Shown piece by piece: positions 1 through 11,500 of a stretch of 64,000 bases of DNA. Source of the DNA: Oreohelix idahoensis (taxonomy: Eukaryota; Mollusca; Gastropoda; Stylommatophora; Oreohelicidae); assembly GCA_024509875.1 (NCBI GenBank), contig JAMPIV010008054.1:247994-311993 (forward strand), given 5' to 3'. Below the pieces are notes generated by a model. The model had not been told where the DNA came from. It worked only from the letters and a program-made list of their open reading frames with translations, and searched no databases. Positions within the stretch are counted from its first letter, which is position 1; each line of letters opens with the position of its first letter. The translations under genes and the position numbers were made by a program.

Positions 1-1119
1 AGTGCAGCTTGCAAGACTACTCCCTTGCTAGTCCCCAAAACCACCAAGGACCAAAGAAGAAGAACAATAAAAAAAACCAGTCATAGATAGCACAACAAGA
101 GACACCCACAAAAGTGGATAGCACAACAAGAGACAATCACAAAATCACTGAAGAGAGCTTCAATCAGTCATGGATAGCACAACAAGAGACACCCATACAA
201 GTGGATAGAAAAACAAGAGACACCCATAAAAGTTGTATCGCTCAGTCTAGAGTTTCCTATCTTAAGACACGATTTGACGTCATCATCTCAACATCAGACA
301 TTGGTTGCAATGGATTCAAAGCTGCCTCTCCAGTGTTTTCTACTTAGATTTTTTTTTGGGTAATGTACCATCTATGTTTCACTAATTTTTATTTTTTTAT
401 TTTGCTTCCTATTGCTTGTTAAAAAGATGATAAACAAAAAGGAAACATTTTATAATTGAGCTAGAAAAGAAGAAAGAAATGTAAAACGATGTAAATACAG
501 AATATAACACTGGCTGCCAATAAAGGCTTTTCTGACAATAAGTTAAAAAGTCTTTATCTTCGTATGACTTACATCTTCACACATAAATTGATCAAAGGTT
601 CGTATGTTTCTGCACTTATCTGGGTGCTCCTTAAATGATTGTGACAATGTTGGTTGACTCCACACGGCTATATAGACTCGTCTGATCTTCTCATGTATTA
701 GGGATACCAGCACAACCAGGTAGACCAGCTTTAGTGCTCCGTGTCACTGTGCAGGATAACACTTATGTTCTCACTTCTGGCTTAAGTTCTATAGGTATGA
801 CCGAAACCTGAAACCACATAAAGTCTGTGGCTAGCCTCTTTCCAAGAGTTCCCCTAGACTAATGTATGGTTGTTCAGTGTCATCAATAATGCATGTGTGT
901 AAATGCGCACATGTGATTCTGGTTACGTTGTCAGTAGTGCATATGTCTACTTGCAAACACAAATTCAAATGATATGATTACAACTGTACATAATATTACA
1001 TCATCCATTTACATCAAATTTACATAGTCTTTTCTTATATCTGCTATCTTTCCATTCAGCTCTGGAAATGTGCAGTAGTGGTCTATTACAAACAGAAAGA
1101 TCCTGACATTCATGACTTA
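1..1119. other. Intergenic DNA, no gene recognised
   Basis: No coding frame of convincing length or family resemblance is visible on either strand. The only structure is a short degenerate direct repeat at 86-235, in which a unit of about 30 bp containing GCACAACAAGAGACACCCA recurs four times (near 86, 117, 173 and 204), the second and fourth copies with changes. The rest is AT-rich unique sequence. Confidence 0.5.
86..235. repeat. Short degenerate tandem repeat, about 30-bp unit, four copies
   Basis: The core AACAAGAGACA is seen four times at irregular spacing, with about 26 extra bases between copies two and three. It has no recognisable coding role and is probably a local slippage product. 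Confidence 0.55.
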
Positions 1120-1243
1120 TTCTTCTTCTTCTTAGATCCTTAAACACCGACCGTCAAAGCAGTCAGTGGCCATTACGCCTAGTGGCGTCTTTTAGGGCTA
1201 CAACAAATTGATTCCACTTTGCTCGGTCGGTGGCCATCCTTCC
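1120..1243 (-). mobile_element. RTE-A LINE, severely 5'-truncated 3' end
   Basis: On the minus strand these 124 bases match the last part of the RTE-A open reading frame and the 3' tail seen in the fuller copies at 35,054-38,365 and 18,677-19,341, including the terminal GAA-rich tail (seen here as TTC repeats at the left edge). Only the final roughly 40 codons and the short 3' UTR are present, as expected for incomplete target-primed reverse transcription. A clear TSD could not be defined by eye. Confidence 0.75.
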
Positions 1244-1840
1244 TTATAATGCATTTACAAAAAAGGTACAGTAGCCCTACTCACCCTCTGGTCTTGTCAG
1301 AAACAACTAACAGTAAAATTCTGGCAAAGGGATCCTATAACAAATACTCAATGGTGAAGGAATACGTGACTCGCTCTCTCCTTTTGTCCTCTGCGTTCTC
1401 TGGTTTAGTGTGTGCCCTCCCACTTTGTTGTTGTTCTTTTGAAAAGGTGATGGGTGGAGAGCGGGAACTTAACAGCTTTCCATTATTGCCTCTTCTTGTT
1501 CCATCTTGGTCTACCCTGTTCAAACTAAAAATTGGTTATAATTGGGGTATTTAGTGTCATTTTTATTTACTTATTTTGTATTAAATTGAAATAGCTATTG
1601 TCTTTTGCAGTTGCTGGATTTAATTTATATTAGTATTTGTCATTTTATACTGTTCAAAAAAAAGAAACGCATAGCTACTGAAGGCGCACACATAGCCATA
1701 AGTTTTACATTCAATAACTTTTTAAATTTAATGAGTTAATTGTTCAAATTGCACATAAGAATACCTTAGGGTTCAACCAATCAATTGACAGTTGTTTGGC
1801 ATCTGGGTCACGAGAGTTTTTTGGCGTACGGGCTTTCACG

Positions 1841-2849
1841 TTAGTATGGTGTGTGGCCTTCTCTTGCATCGATCAGCGACTGGCATCTCCTGGGCATGGA
1901 TGCGATCAAACGTCTGATGTGGGTCTGTGGGATAGCTGCCCACTCTTCCTGGAGTGCCTGGAACAGATCACGACGTTTGGCTGGAGCAACGTCTCGGCGA
2001 CAAACACGTCTATGCAGCTCATCCCACAGGTGCTCAATCGGACTCATGTCTGGAGACAGGAATGGCCAGGGAAGGGTGAGAATGTTGTTGGCAGTTAGAA
2101 ACTGCTGGGTCAACCGTGCACAATGGAGTCTGGCGTTGTCCTATTGAAACACAGACCTTTGGGCAGCCAAAAGTGGAAGGACATGGGGTCAAAGAATTTC
2201 ATTGATGTATCGGTGCGCATTCAAGCCTCCTTCAATGTGCACCAATTGACTCTTTCTGTTGTAACTGATCATTCCCCACACCCTTGCACCTCCACCACCA
2301 TGCGGCGGAGTTTCATCAACGCAATTTGGGGCAAAACGTTCATTTTGCCTACGGTAAACCCTACGCCGTCTATCATGATGCTGCAACAAAAAGAAAGATT
2401 CGTCACTAAACCAGATACGTCTCTATTGATTGTCAGCTACCCAGGGACGATGCTGGTTGGCCCAAAGAAGTCGATTTTGGCGATGGCGGCGCGTAAGGAC
2501 AGGTCCTTGGTGAGGTCGTTGTGCCCAAAGTCCAGCGTCATGCAGTCTATTCCGGAGAGTTTGATCAGGCACATGACGTCCTGCAGGCAATGACTGGGCA
2601 GTTGAGGAAGCTGTTGTAAACCTGTCTCTGAGGTGACGAAGCCGAAAAAAGCGATCCTCCGCTGCTGTTGTCACTCTGGGTCGTCCACTGCGATGCCGGT
2701 CTTCAACTGAGCCAGTGGCTTGGAACCGGTGCCAAAGTCGACTGATGGTACTCTGATGAACGTTTAGATGCCTGGCAACCTGACTTTGACTTTCGCCTGC
2801 ATGCAGTCGGCCAATAGCAATGTTCATTAAATTTATCGATAGAGACGCC
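1841..2849 (-). pseudogene. Tc1-like DD34E transposase, broken
   Basis: This is the main block of a cut-and-paste transposase. The N-terminal part (2,423-2,827) has a paired-like helix-turn-helix with HLNVHQSTISRLWHRF followed by the GRPR basic motif. The catalytic part (1,841-2,113) carries SPDMSPIEHLWDE, and exactly 34 residues separate the second Asp (in QDNARLH, about 2,135) from the Glu, giving DD34E. A TAG stop at 2,141-2,143 lies just before that Asp, and frame changes lie near 2,390-2,420 and 2,115-2,190, so no full protein can be made. The first eight bases of the coding sequence, including the likely ATG at 6,048-6,050, are now 3.2 kb away on the far side of the foldback element. 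The family is certain; loss of function is clear. Confidence 0.88.
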
Positions 2850-3502
2850 AGTAGTATAGTATGTACGCTACGGGTATCATTGTGGCGGGGCGCTGTGGCG
2901 GGGCGTGACTTTTTATATAAGGAAAATAAGGTGGAGCGCCGTGGCGGGGTGTGACTTTTTATATAAGGAAAATGTGGCGGTGCGCTGTGGTGGCGCGTGA
3001 CTTTTTATATAAGGAAATACTCATTGCGCAGGTGGCGCATCAGGAAGTGGGGCCGCATGACTTGGTATATAGTAATATATTAGTTCGATAATGGCGGGTG
3101 TGTTGTTATTGGAGCGCCAGGAGGTGGAGCATGACATTTTATATAGCGATATATTTTAGCCGGGGTGACGTCCTCTGACGAGCAGCTTGCGTTCTATCAT
3201 AGTTCAATGGCGGGCGTGTAGGTAACTAGGGGGGAGATAAGTATGTTGTGTTTGGATGTAGGTATTTTAATTGTGTGTTGTAGTTGTTCGGTGGGGTATT
3301 GTCTTTGGTTGGCGGGCGTGTTGTTGTGTGCTGGTAGTGTGTTGGTGTGTTTGATTGTAGGTATCTTAATTGTGTGTTGTAGTTGGCGGGGCTACCGACT
3401 CGTGGGATGTGTTGGGGTGTGGGTTTTTTGTGTGCTTGTATGTTAATTGTTGTGCGGCGTGGTGTAGGTGGTCTTGTGTGCCGCTATATTTATTGTTGTT
3501 TA

Positions 3503-3572
<70 letters not shown>

Positions 3573-3690
3573 GTGAGGTGTTAGAGTTTGTGCTGGCGAG
3601 GGTGACGACGCATGGGTGTATTGTGGTATTGCTTTTGGTTTGTTTGGTGTTGTGTGTTGTTTATATTTACATATATTACAACAATTAGAC
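2850..3690 (+). repeat. Left terminal inverted repeat of the foldback-like element
   Basis: It pairs with 5,135-6,042. From the outside in: a 40-bp end with CTACGGGTATCATTGTGGCG; three sub-repeats each ending GTGACTTTTTATATAAGGAAA; a unique stretch containing TGACGTCCTCTGACGAGCAG; a GT-rich stretch; a TA microsatellite (about 3,509-3,569); and the inner block with ACAACAATTAGACATATATA. Open frames through the GT-rich part are low-complexity and not credible genes. Confidence 0.8.
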
Positions 3691-4139
3691 ATATATAGAC
3701 ATAGAAAAAAATAACTGTATATGAGTGTAATTTAATAAAACAGACAATATTATTCTCTCTGTTTTTCACAAAACGAACCGCGCTCACGCCTGCGCAATAT
3801 ATGTATATTAAGAACTTAACTGTGTGCCGCTTTATTGTAAAAAATGATCAGTAATATTGTTTACGAGATGGGTGATATTTTAGCTAGATATATAGAGGTA
3901 GAAAGAGACCAAAGACAAAGCCTTAGAAATCGTAGGATTAGCTTGCGTCTGGGTAGCGAGTAAATATGTGGAAACTCGCCATCTAGTAATGACACAACTA
4001 TGAACTTAACAAGTTGGAAACCAACTTTGTCCCCTATCAGTAATGTTTTATTATTTTTTATTGTTATTTCTGTAATTCCATAGGTAATAATTATGCATTT
4101 GTAAAATAGAAAAATATAAAACAATAAAAGTGTGCTTCA

Positions 4140-4620
4140 AAATTATGCTAAGAAAATTGCGAGATATGAAAATTATAGTACAGAAGTATGAAATACCTAT
4201 ATGAAAATTACGATGTTAAGTATGAAGTGGAAATATGAAAACAGTGGTGCCAAAATTAAGATATGGGAGTGTGAATGTTGTGCTGTAAAATTATGAAATA
4301 TGAAAACTAATACCAAAAGTAAGAAATGGAAATATGAAAACTGATACCAAACAAAATATTATGACATGGAAATATGAAAACCGATACAAAAATTATGAAG
4401 TGGAAATATGAAAACTGATACCAAAAGTATGAGATGGAAATGTGAAGGTTATGCTGCAATAATTACGAAGTGGAAATGTGAAACTGATACCAAATGTAAG
4501 AAATGGAAGTGTGAATGTTGTGTTGCATAATTAAGATATGGGAGTGTGAATGTTGTGTTGCAAAAATTATGAAATATGAAAACTGATACCAAAAGTAAGA
4601 AATGACAACACATAACAATT
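4140..4620. repeat. Degenerate tandem repeats in the centre of the foldback-like element
   Basis: A unit with the core ATGGAAATATGAAAACTGAT followed by ACCAAAAGTA-type sequence recurs roughly eight to ten times with spacing of about 30-60 bp and frequent base changes. No open frame spans it. It may be a structural spacer; nothing suggests a protein. Confidence 0.65.
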
Positions 4621-4785
4621 AAAATACCCATCCCGCACAATCAAATAGTCAAGTCTCTAACACTTCACTCCCACCTCTCGTTGTTGTCACACCCGCCTGC
4701 TACAACCCAACACACACAGACACATAACCACGCACGCGAGCGCCCACACACACACACACGAACACACACACGCACTCAAATAGGT

Positions 4786-4813
4786 AATACAACAATTAGA
4801 CATATATAGACAT

Positions 4814-4873
<60 letters not shown>

Positions 4874-4905
4874 ATGTCTATATATGTCTAATTGTTGTAT
4901 TATAT
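4786..4905. repeat. Palindrome around a TA microsatellite
   Basis: The block ACAACAATTAGACATATATA at 4,790 recurs inverted at about 4,875-4,900, separated by a long AT dinucleotide run, forming a potential hairpin. The same block also marks the inner edges of both long arms (about 3,677 and 5,135), so the motif occurs four times in alternating orientation. Confidence 0.75.
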
Positions 4906-5054
4906 GTAAATATAAACAACAACACACAACACCAAACAAACCTACACCCACTATACATCTTCACCCTCGACAGCACGAAGAGGCTCCACTCGCTTCAAAA
5001 ACCCCCCTTAGTAACCTACTAATTATCGATTTTTAATATTTTCCGTCATTATCG

Positions 5055-5129
<75 letters not shown>

Positions 5130-5134
5130 AGTGT

Positions 5135-6042
5135 GTATATGTCTAATTGTTGTAATATATGTAAATATAAACAACAACACACAACACCAAAAAAACCAAA
5201 AGCAATACCACAATACACCCATGCGTCGTCACCCTTGCCAGCACAAACTCTAACACTTTACTCCCATATATATATATATATATGCCCCTACCTTATATAT
5301 AATATAACCATATATTATATATATATATATATATTGTATAAACAACAATTAAAATACCGGCACACAAGACCACCTACACCACGCCGCATAACAGTTAACA
5401 TACTAGCACACAAAAAATCCACACCCCACGAGTCTGTAGCACCGCCAACTACAACACACAATTAAGATACCTACAATCAAACACACCAACACACTACCAG
5501 CACACAACAACATGCCCGCCAACCAAAAACAATATCCCACCGACCGACTACAACACACAATTAAAATACCTACAACCAAACACAACAACACACTTAACAT
5601 CCTCCTTAGTTACCTACACGCCCGCAATTGAACTATGATAGGACGCAAGCTGCTCGTCAGAGGACGTCACCCCGGCTAAAATATATCGCTATATAAAAAG
5701 TCATGCTCTACCTCCTGGCGCTCCAACAACAACAACACCCGCCATTATCGAACTAATATATTACTATATACCAAGTCATGCGGCCCCACTTCCTGATGCG
5801 CCACCTGCGCAATGAGTATTTCTTTATATAAAAAGTCACGCGCTGCCACAGCGCACCGCCACATTTTCCTTATATAAAAAGTCACGCCCGCCACAGCGCT
5901 CCGCCACATTTTCCTTATATAAAAAGTCACGCCCCGCCATGCCGCTCCTCCTGCGCTCCGCCACATTTTCTTTATATAAAAAGTCATGCCCCACCACAGC
6001 GCCCCGCCACAATGATACCCGTAGGGTACATACTATATTACT
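5135..6042 (-). repeat. Right terminal inverted repeat of the foldback-like element
   Basis: This is the reverse-complement partner of 2,850-3,690. It holds four GTGACTTTTTATATAA-type sub-repeats (5,815-6,010) where the left arm has three, so the arms differ by at least one sub-repeat unit as well as scattered bases. The TA microsatellite lies at about 5,270-5,340. Confidence 0.8.
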
Positions 6043-6659
6043 GACGCCATAAATGTCTGCTTGAAGATGAACTGAATTTTTTGTGTGTAGCGTTATCCTT
6101 TTAAAGGGTTTCAGTTGCGTAGTCAGTGAATAGTGTTCACCCCAAATTTTGTTGCTTTCACGTGCGCGCAACATGAGCAGTGGTCAACAATTGCGTCATA
6201 AACACTATTGACCACTGCGTTGTAACGATTACAAAAACGAACGCAATTCAGGCCAACACGTGCATTTGACACTGTAAAGAACATTTGAGGCTGGTTTTTA
6301 TATACCCTAGCACCAAATTTTACTTACAAACTCATAAAAACGCGCCCACGGATAGCTAAGCGTTTCATTTTTTGAACAGTATATTTTCGCTTTTGTATTG
6401 GATATAGATAACGATTGTCTTTTGCACTTGGTTTTAATTTGTTTTGGTATTTGTTCTGTTTGTGTTGGTGTTTTTTGTAACGTTGTCTTTCCTTGTCTTA
6501 TGAGTATTTAATAAGGTTTGCTAATTTTTCTGTTTTGTTTGTTGTTTTATTTTTATTATTGATTTGTTAGTTTTTGTTGCTTAATTTCTATTTGGTTAAT
6601 TGTCTTTTCTAAAGTATTATTTGTGTTGTTGTTAATATTGTCACGGTTCTTTATATGTT

Positions 6660-8545
6660 TTCCTTTTTTTTATGTAAATATAAGTATTGATTTGGCTTCC
6701 TCTGGGGCATCCATATTTAAAAACTTATCCCCTGTCATGTCTATATTGTGATTTCTTTAGTGAGTTTTTAATTCAAGCCTTTGTTGTTCGTACTTTTTTA
6801 CAGTGGATCAGTTAGTGGTCTATGTCATTTTCTTCCTGACATTCTTGGCAGTGTGGTTCCTTTATCATAAAGTACGCTGCAGCGAGGTGGAGACTACACA
6901 GCTTTTTGTTCGAGGGTATATTTAATTCATCTCTGACCTGGCACGTCCTTGTTGGTTCTTTCAGCAGTTTAAACGCGTGTCTGCCTTTTCTACTGTTCTT
7001 CAATGTTGTCTTCCATTCCTCAAGAATAGTTAGCTTCACTTGGCTCTTGATCTCCGACCTTCCCGGTCCTGCTCTTTTATTGTTTTTGCTTGTTCTTCCA
7101 TACTTTGCATTCTGGTCTGCCAATTCGTTACCAGCTATTCCTCTGTGTGGTGGAACCCACACTTGCCTCACACTACATCCTCTGTGCGCTAGGGATGTAT
7201 TAATTGCAATACTTTCTTCCTTTACGTCTGGCCGGCTACATTTACCTGGGTGTTCTAGTGCTTGTAGTGATGATAGTGAGTCTGTAAATATCGTAACAGC
7301 TTCTGGTGGGTTATCTTCTATTATTTCTGAACCGTTTTAGAATTGCTACCGTCTCTGCGGTAAAAATCTAAGCTCCTTCAGTTAAAATGTAGCTCTTCTT
7401 AATTCCCCACTGTGGTATTACTACTCCTGCTCCTATGTGCCGACTTTCACCCTTGGATCCATCAGTGTAGATGGCCAGACTTTGTTTTGTAAGTTGATTT
7501 ATGAACTTTCTACTTGTCCTTTTGGCTTCCTTATCTTCTGTGTTTTGTTTGATCTTATTATTAAGCGAGTAGTCTTTGATTGGATGTTTTTAGCTTCCAG
7601 AGTGGTATTGTGCTTCTATATGTATTACTATTATTAATAGTGTTTGGCAGTTCTTTGTACTGTGTTAGATCTTCAATAGTTCCCCACCCTGTTGGATATC
7701 TTTCTTTATTTAAGGGAACGTCCCGTACACTTGGTTTGGTTTTTGACAAATGCTTTATGTGCTGGATGGGTCACTTCTTGTGCTACTTTACTCCAATAAT
7801 TTAATCTTAGTTCTTTCCGTCTTAGACCAAGGGGCGGTATACCAAGAGCTACTTCTAGAGCTTCTACTGGTGTTGATATAAGTGCACCTGCAATGGTTCT
7901 CATGGCTGCATTTCGAATTCTGACTAGTTTTGCTTTGTTAGAAGCTGCTGCTGAGTCATAGACTATGCTGGCATAATCTAGTTTCCCCCATGATGAAATG
8001 CTTGTAGAACATAAACATTATTTTATTGCTTTCCCCCCCCCCCTCCCCCATCCATTAACTTTTACTTTTCTTAGTATATTTAGGTGTCTTCTACAGCTTT
8101 CTACTAAATTGTCTATATGTTTATTCTAATTTAGTTGTTTATCTAAAGTTATGCCCATAAATCTTGTTGTTGAGGAGGTACATATTTTCTGCCCTTTAAT
8201 GTTTATATTGATTTTGATGTTTCTATTTTTAATTTCTTTTGCTGAATATCATACCTACTGTTTTGTTTACATTAATTTGAAATCTCCAACTTTTCATCCA
8301 CTCTGAAACTTTGTCTATTTGTTTTTGAAGTTTTTGGTAAATATGGTCCAAGATTTTTTCCAGATCGCCAAATTGCCCAGTCATCTACAAATTGTGATAC
8401 TGCATTCTTAATGTCGTTAAATTCCTCTGCTAAATCAATTACAGCTATAGTGAAAATTGAAGGTGAAATCACTGATCCTTGAGGAAACCCTTTCTGTTGT
8501 TCATATATTTCCGACTTATCATTGTTCACCTGTACAGCAAAATAC
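6660..8545 (-). pseudogene. I-like LINE ORF2 remnant: reverse transcriptase and RNase H
   Basis: The minus strand shows, in order, RT motifs GFPQGSVISPSIF and FVDDWAIW (8,272-8,545), a connecting region with conserved-looking but interrupted frames (7,561-7,903), an RNase H start with YTDGS (about 7,470), and the RNase H end with WVPPHRGIAGNELADQNA (6,812-7,171). An RNase H domain with the HRGIAGNELAD-type signature after RT is typical of the I group of non-LTR retrotransposons. Many stops and frame changes separate the blocks. The RT block ends at 8,545 where RTE-A was inserted, and its frame resumes at 12,282 as LQDRYFAV. A poly-C tract at 8,033-8,050 is a local expansion. Confidence 0.8.
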
Positions 8546-11500
8546 TTCTTCTTTTTTCTTCTTTCATTCGCAGTCGCCAACCGTCAAAGTAGTCAGTAGC
8601 CATCACGCCTGGTGGCGTCTTGTAGGGCAACAACAAATTGATTCCACTTTGCTCGGTTGGTGGCCATCCTTTGTACATTGCCCCAAGTCTGGTTCATTCT
8701 TTGCATCTCAGCCTCCACATCCCTCCTCCAAGTTGTCCCTGGTCGGCCTCTCTTTCGTTTTCCTTCAGGGGTCCATAGCATAGCTGTTCTTGTGATGACA
8801 TCGGGGTCTCTTCTGAGGACATGGCCAACCCAACTCCAGCGTCTGCCAGCTATGATGGTGGGCATGTCCTCTTGCTTGCTCCGAGTAAGCAGATCTTCGT
8901 TGGTGATGGTATTCGGCCAAAAGATTCGGAGAATTTTTCTTAGGCATGTTGTGTGAAAAGAGGACAATTTCGACATTTCCTTCTCTGTAAATCTCCAGCA
9001 GTCCGCACTATAGAGAAGCACAGAAAGCACACAGCTCTGATATAATCTTAATTTTGTGCTTGTGCTGTACTGAGAGGACTTCCAGATGTTGTTTAGACTA
9101 AAAAAGGCTGTTCTTGCTTTGTTCATTCTGTTTTTGATGTCTTTGCTTGCTCCGCCGTCTGGTGTTACTATGCATCCTAGGTATGTGAAGGTGTCTGTCT
9201 GTTACAGTTGCAGATTCTTTACTGATATGGGCTCAGGGCTGCTCACAATGAGCGTCATGACCTCTGACTTCTTTAGATTGATGTTCAAGCCCACCTGCTG
9301 GCTATACTTATTAAGTCTATCCGCTTTTTTCTGGAAGTGTTGATGTGAATGTGCTAGCAATGCAATATCTTCTGCATATTCCAGATCTTATAATGTAGAA
9401 AATGTAGTCCATCTCATTCCTCTTGGACTGCCCTCTGTTTTCTGGCGCATCACCCAGTCTATGACTGTTAAAAATAGAGTGTTTGTTAAGGGGCATCCCT
9501 GTCGTACTCCTGTCTTCACCTCAAAGGTTTGGTTGCTCTTCCCAACACTACACGTAAAGTTGGCATAGAGACATTTTTTTATGATTGACACTATGCAGCT
9601 TGGAATTCCATATGCCCTCAGTATTGTCCATAAACTGTCCCTATGTATACTGTCAAAAGCCTTTTCAAAATCAACCAAATTAATGTACAACTGTCTTTGC
9701 CATTCTTAGCACTGCTCTATAATGTTCCCGACGGTAAATATATGATCTACACATCTTCTGTTCTTTCTAAATCCTGCTTGTTCTTTCCTCAGTTTGTAGT
9801 CTACTGCTTTTGAAATTCTCTGTATAATTATCATGCGTAGTATTTTGCTGGGATCTGAGAGAAGAGTTATTTCTCTCCAATTATTGCAGTCTGCAAGATC
9901 TCCCTTCTTGGGCAATTTGACAATTATTCCTTTGTTCCATTTTGTTGGTGTTGTCCCTGTTTTCCAGACTTGTGCAAATAGTGGTTCTAATAGTTCAGCT
10001 GCAAGCTCAGGGTCTATCTTAAATAGCTCTGCATTTAAGTTATCATGTCCAGGAGCTTTTCCATTCTTTAGCCCTTTGATTACTGTGATTATTTCTTCTT
10101 TTCGTGGAATGCCTGTATTAACATCTAGATCATTTTCAGCCTGAGGAACATTCAGTTGTGACTCTGGTGGTTCCTTGTTCAGAGTTTCTCTGAAATTCTC
10201 TGCCTATCTTGTTTCCTGTCCCTCTGCTGTCGTGATGAGATTTCCTTGCGTATCAATTACTTTTGTAATATTCTTTGCACCTCGTTTTCTGCAAATTATT
10301 TTAGTACTTTTGTGTACGGTGCTGTGTTCATTTCTCAGTGCTGCCTCTTCTGCCTGTCTTGCAAAAGGAAATTCCTTTTGTTGGCTCTGGTTTGGCATTT
10401 AACTTCCTTGTCCAGCTGACTATACTGTTCGCTATACAGTTGCTTTAACCTAGGGGAATTTGCTTCTGTTTCCTTTCTTTTCATTTTCCTTCTCATCGTT
10501 ATGGTGTTTAATGTTTCTGGTTTTATCCTGTCTTGCTTTTTCCTTTCCTTGAATCCCAAGCATGATTTGCTGCTTTCTTTTAATATTGTTGAAATGGTGT
10601 TGAATTTCTGGTCTATATCATCAGTAAAAAAAAAATAAAGGAATTTGGTTTGCCTAAGAAAAATTCACCGAATCTTTTGGCCGAATACCATCACCAACCA
10701 AGATCTGCTTACTCGGATCAAGCAAGAGGACATGCACACCATCACAGCTGGCAGACGCTGAAGCTGGGTAGGCCATGTCCTCAAAAAAGACTCCGATGCC
10801 ATCACAAGAACAGCTATTCTGAGCTATGCTATGAACCCTTGAATGAAAACGAAAGAGAGGCTGGCCAAAAACAACTTGGCGGAGGACTGTGGAGGCTGAG
10901 GTGCAAAGAATGAACCAGAGTTGGGGCACTGTACGTAGAATGGCCACCGACCGAGAAAAGGGGAATCAATTTGTTGTTGCCCTACAGGACGCCACCAGGC
11001 GTAATGGCTACTGACTGCTTTGACGGTCGGAGGCTAAGGATCAAAGAAAAAAAAAGAACAAAGAATCATCAGTCAATGTCTTTTTAATACTTGTGGCTAA
11101 TTGATATCGCTTCTTTATTTCAGCCGAAAAAGCTTTTCTTGTAAGAGGGTCCTTCAATTTGCTGATGTCAAACCTTTTCTGTGTAGTTACAGTTGATCCA
11201 GCCGTTCTTAGTTTCACTTTCAGTTTTGCTACTACTAAATAATGATCACTTCCCACATCCGCACCTCTTCTTGCCTTCACATCTTGTAATGCATGTCTCC
11301 ATCTACCGTTAATCAGAATGTGGTCTATCTGGTTTCTGTCCAGACCATTTGGCGATTCCATGTTAATTTGTGTATTTCTTTGTGTGTGAAAAGTGTTCCT
11401 CCAATGACCAGGTTGTTAATGCTACAGAAACTTATTAGTTTGTCCATATTTTGGTTTCCTGTTCTGCTGCCACATTTTCCCATTACTCTTTCATTATATG

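Larger units (their letters stand above)
2850..6042. mobile_element. Foldback-like element with very long inverted repeats and 6-bp TSD
   Basis: The element starts AGTAGTATAGTATGTACGC and its reverse complement starts AGTAATATAGTATGTACCC. It is flanked by GACGCC at 2,844-2,849 and again at 6,043-6,048. The arms are inverted copies of each other for about 840-900 bp, including several 45-50 bp GC-rich sub-repeats and a TA microsatellite. The 1.4 kb centre shows no transposase, polymerase or integrase. Known comparisons: foldback/Galileo elements have long TIRs with internal tandem repeats; Polintons have 6-bp TSDs and 5'-AG ends. The TSD length and AG...CT termini favour a non-autonomous Polinton-type relic, but there is no coding support and the class stays open. 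Confidence 0.75.
1650..6379 (-). mobile_element. Tc1-family DNA transposon, split by a foldback-like insertion
   Basis: The ends form inverted repeats: the left end begins CTGTTCAAAAA and the right end closes with TTTTTGAACAG, with similarity running about 30 bp inward. Each end is flanked by TA (1,648-1,649 and 6,380-6,381), the Tc1/mariner target. Without the 3.2 kb element at 2,850-6,042 the transposon would be about 1.5 kb, the usual Tc1 size. The single transposase frame is on the minus strand and is broken (see separate entry). I infer that the transposon was already resident when the foldback element hit it. Confidence 0.85.

Noticed and set aside
3243..3692. Cys/Val/Gly-rich and Ile-Tyr-rich open frames
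   Set aside because: They run through GT-rich and TA microsatellite sequence inside the inverted repeat, low complexity on both strands.
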